Position numbers and translations under genes: made by a program. Positions 7,138 through 8,777 of a stretch of 8,777 bases of DNA are shown here, one piece after another (position 1 is the first letter of the stretch; every line of letters starts with the position of its first letter). The DNA comes from Lachnospiraceae bacterium (lineage in GTDB: Bacteria > Bacillota_A > Clostridia > Lachnospirales > Lachnospiraceae): the NCBI GenBank assembly GCA_017613595.1, contig JAGADM010000015.1, positions 1-8,777 on the forward strand, in the 5' to 3' direction. The notes beneath the pieces are model-generated. The model was not told the origin of the DNA and did no database searches. It saw only the letters and a list, made by a program, of their open reading frames with translations.

Positions 7138-7142
7138 ATAAT

Positions 7143-8777
7143 ATGGCAGAAAAGAAACCTTATTACATCACGACGGCGATTATGTATGCCTCGGGAACGC
7201 CGCATATCGGCAACACCTATGAAGCGGTTCTTGCGGACAGCATTGCCCGGTTCAAGCGCTATCAGGGCTATGACGTGTTCTTCCAGACCGGAACCGACGA
7301 GCACGGCCAGAAGATTGAGGAGAAGGCACTTGAAGCCGCAACGACTCCGAAGGAGTATGTCGACAAGGTAGCAAGCGATATCAGGAACATCTGGGATTTC
7401 ATGGATACAAGCTATGATAAGTTTATCCGTACGACCGATGCGGACCATGAGAAGCAGGTGCAGAAGATCTTTAAGAAAATGTACGAGAACGGCGACATCT
7501 ATAAGGGCAGCTACGAAGGAATGTACTGTACGCCCTGTGAGTCGTTCTGGACCGAATCGCAGCTTGTGAACGGCAAATGTCCGGACTGCGGCCGTGATGT
7601 GCATCCCGCGAAGGAAGAGGCATACTTCTTCCGTATGAGTAAATATGCGGACCGCCTGATTGACCACATCAACAAGCATCCTGAGTTTATCACGCCCGTA
7701 AGCCGTAAAAACGAGATGATGAACAACTTCCTGCTTCCCGGTCTGCAGGATCTCTGCGTGTCGAGAACCTCCTTTAAATGGGGTATTCCCGTGGATTTCG
7801 ACGACCGTCATGTCGTATACGTATGGCTTGACGCGCTTTCGAACTATATCACCGGAATCGGGTACGACGCGGACGGCAATTCGACCGAGCAGTATAAGAA
7901 GCTCTGGCCGGCGGATCTGCATTTAATCGGAAAGGATATCATCCGTTTCCATACCATTTACTGGCCGATCTTCCTGATGTCTTTGGGCGTTCCGCTTCCG
8001 AAGCAGATCTTCGGTCATCCCTGGCTTTTACAGGGCGGCGAGAAGATGAGCAAGAGCCGCGGCAACGTAATCTATGCAAAGGACCTTGTCGACCTGTTCG
8101 GCGTAGATGCGACCCGTTATTTCGTCCTTCACGAGATGCCTTTTGATAACGACGGAATCATTACCTGGGAGCTCGTTGTGGAGCGGACGAACGCAGACCT
8201 TGCAAATACGCTCGGAAACCTCGTAAACCGTACGGTATCCATGAGCAATAAGTATTTCGACGGAATTGTTTCGAGTACCGGCGTAACCGGCCCGGAGGAT
8301 GCGGATCTGAAGGCGGTGGCTACCGGCGCTTTGAACCGTGTAACGGAGAAAATGGATATCTTCCGCGTGGCGGATGCCATCAGCGAAATCTTTGCCGTTT
8401 TCAAGCGCTGCAATAAATATATTGATGAAACGATGCCCTGGGCGCTTGCCAAGGATGAATCGAAGAAGGACCGTCTCAGCGAGGTGCTTTATAACCTGAC
8501 CGAAGCGATTACCATCGGTGCGAGCCTTCTTTCCTGTTTCCTGCCGCGTACGGCGGATAAGATTCTTAAGCAGCTCAATACGACGCTCCGTCCGATTGAG
8601 GAACTCGGCACGTTCGGCCTTTATCCGAACGGAACAAGAGTTACCGATAAGCCGGAGATTCTGTTCGCGCGTCTTGACTGGAAGGAAATCGAGCCGAAGG
8701 TGAAGGCGATCCAGGAAGCGCAGAAGGCCGAATATGAAGCCGAGCAGGCGCGGATTGCGAAGAACCTCGGTAAGGAA
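7143..8777 (+). CDS. metG: Methionyl-tRNA synthetase (3' end outside the window)
   Basis: This class I synthetase charges tRNA-Met with methionine using ATP, in the cytoplasm. The first 545 codons are present, in frame to the last base. Visible signatures are TTAIMYASGTPHIGNTYE with the HIGH-type motif as HIGN at residues 21-24, and TGTDEHGQK just after it. A zinc knuckle in the connective domain uses C129-TP-C132 and C146-PD-C149. KMSKS lies at 301-305 (GEKMSKSRGN). The helical anticodon-binding domain shows LGNLVNR (357-363) and P432-W433, matching the conserved anticodon-contacting Pro-Trp of MetG. The last visible residues are a charged Ala/Glu/Lys helix that usually leads into a C-terminal EMAP/Trbp111-type tRNA-binding and dimerisation domain. 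The family is often about 640-680 residues, so roughly 100 or more are probably missing. The T-box leader upstream independently supports the methionine assignment. Confidence 0.97.
   Translation, partial: MAEKKPYYITTAIMYASGTPHIGNTYEAVLADSIARFKRYQGYDVFFQTGTDEHGQKIEEKALEAATTPKEYVDKVASDIRNIWDFMDTSYDKFIRTTDADHEKQVQKIFKKMYENGDIYKGSYEGMYCTPCESFWTESQLVNGKCPDCGRDVHPAKEEAYFFRMSKYADRLIDHINKHPEFITPVSRKNEMMNNFLLPGLQDLCVSRTSFKWGIPVDFDDRHVVYVWLDALSNYITGIGYDADGNSTEQYKKLWPADLHLIGKDIIRFHTIYWPIFLMSLGVPLPKQIFGHPWLLQGGEKMSKSRGNVIYAKDLVDLFGVDATRYFVLHEMPFDNDGIITWELVVERTNADLANTLGNLVNRTVSMSNKYFDGIVSSTGVTGPEDADLKAVATGALNRVTEKMDIFRVADAISEIFAVFKRCNKYIDETMPWALAKDESKKDRLSEVLYNLTEAITIGASLLSCFLPRTADKILKQLNTTLRPIEELGTFGLYPNGTRVTDKPEILFARLDWKEIEPKVKAIQEAQKAEYEAEQARIAKNLGKE

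Noticed and set aside
7137..7142. Perfect TATAAT between the metG Shine-Dalgarno and its ATG
   Set aside because: No convincing -35 lies 16-18 bases upstream (TTGTTT at 7115-7120 matches only three of six). A start about 7149 would fall inside the gene. It is most likely the AT-rich SD-to-ATG spacer.
6870..7922. Minus-strand open frame of 350 codons across the T-box leader and metG start
   Set aside because: It is antisense to conserved T-box structure and to the HIGN/zinc region of MetG. It is a shadow of metG codon bias.

Overview
The window looks like the chromosome of a Bacillota (low-GC Gram-positive lineage) bacterium, most likely a Clostridia/Lachnospiraceae-type gut anaerobe. The reasons are the strong AGGAGG-type ribosome binding sites, a complete T-box riboswitch in front of an aminoacyl-tRNA synthetase gene, and a very large secreted Ig-like repeat protein with a C-terminal membrane anchor. 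Codon use is moderately GC-rich (about 50-55% in metG), so this is not a very AT-rich clostridium. The family-level placement is inference.

Layout: positions 2-61 hold the last 19 codons of an unidentified gene. Fifteen bases later, behind a strong Shine-Dalgarno, starts a single huge gene (77-6793, 2238 codons) for a surface protein. It has a signal peptide, an N-terminal non-Ig region, about 16 tandem Ig-like beta-sandwich modules, one C-terminal transmembrane helix and an Arg5 tail. The 349 bases after it (6794-7142) are a regulatory leader: a near-consensus sigma-A promoter, a T-box RNA with an AUG (Met) specifier and a UGGU acceptor-binding bulge, mutually exclusive antiterminator and terminator, then an SD. 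This controls metG (7143 to beyond the window end), methionyl-tRNA synthetase, whose C-terminal part is cut off by the window edge.

The two main genes are functionally unrelated. The surface protein appears to be the last gene of an upstream transcription unit, and metG has its own promoter and senses uncharged tRNA-Met. No mobile element, CRISPR array, tRNA or rRNA was seen, and I do not see an undescribed multi-gene system.

The most notable signal is inside the giant gene. Roughly 300-2890 is AT-richer and carries nine Cys codons. Both the signal-peptide end and everything after about 2890 are GC-richer, with no Cys codon for 1190 residues. The middle of the protein is built from a two-module (A-B) super-repeat, followed by a pair of modules sharing a TVTERNF motif. 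This suggests a mosaic surface protein grown by module duplication, with its N-terminal region possibly exchanged.
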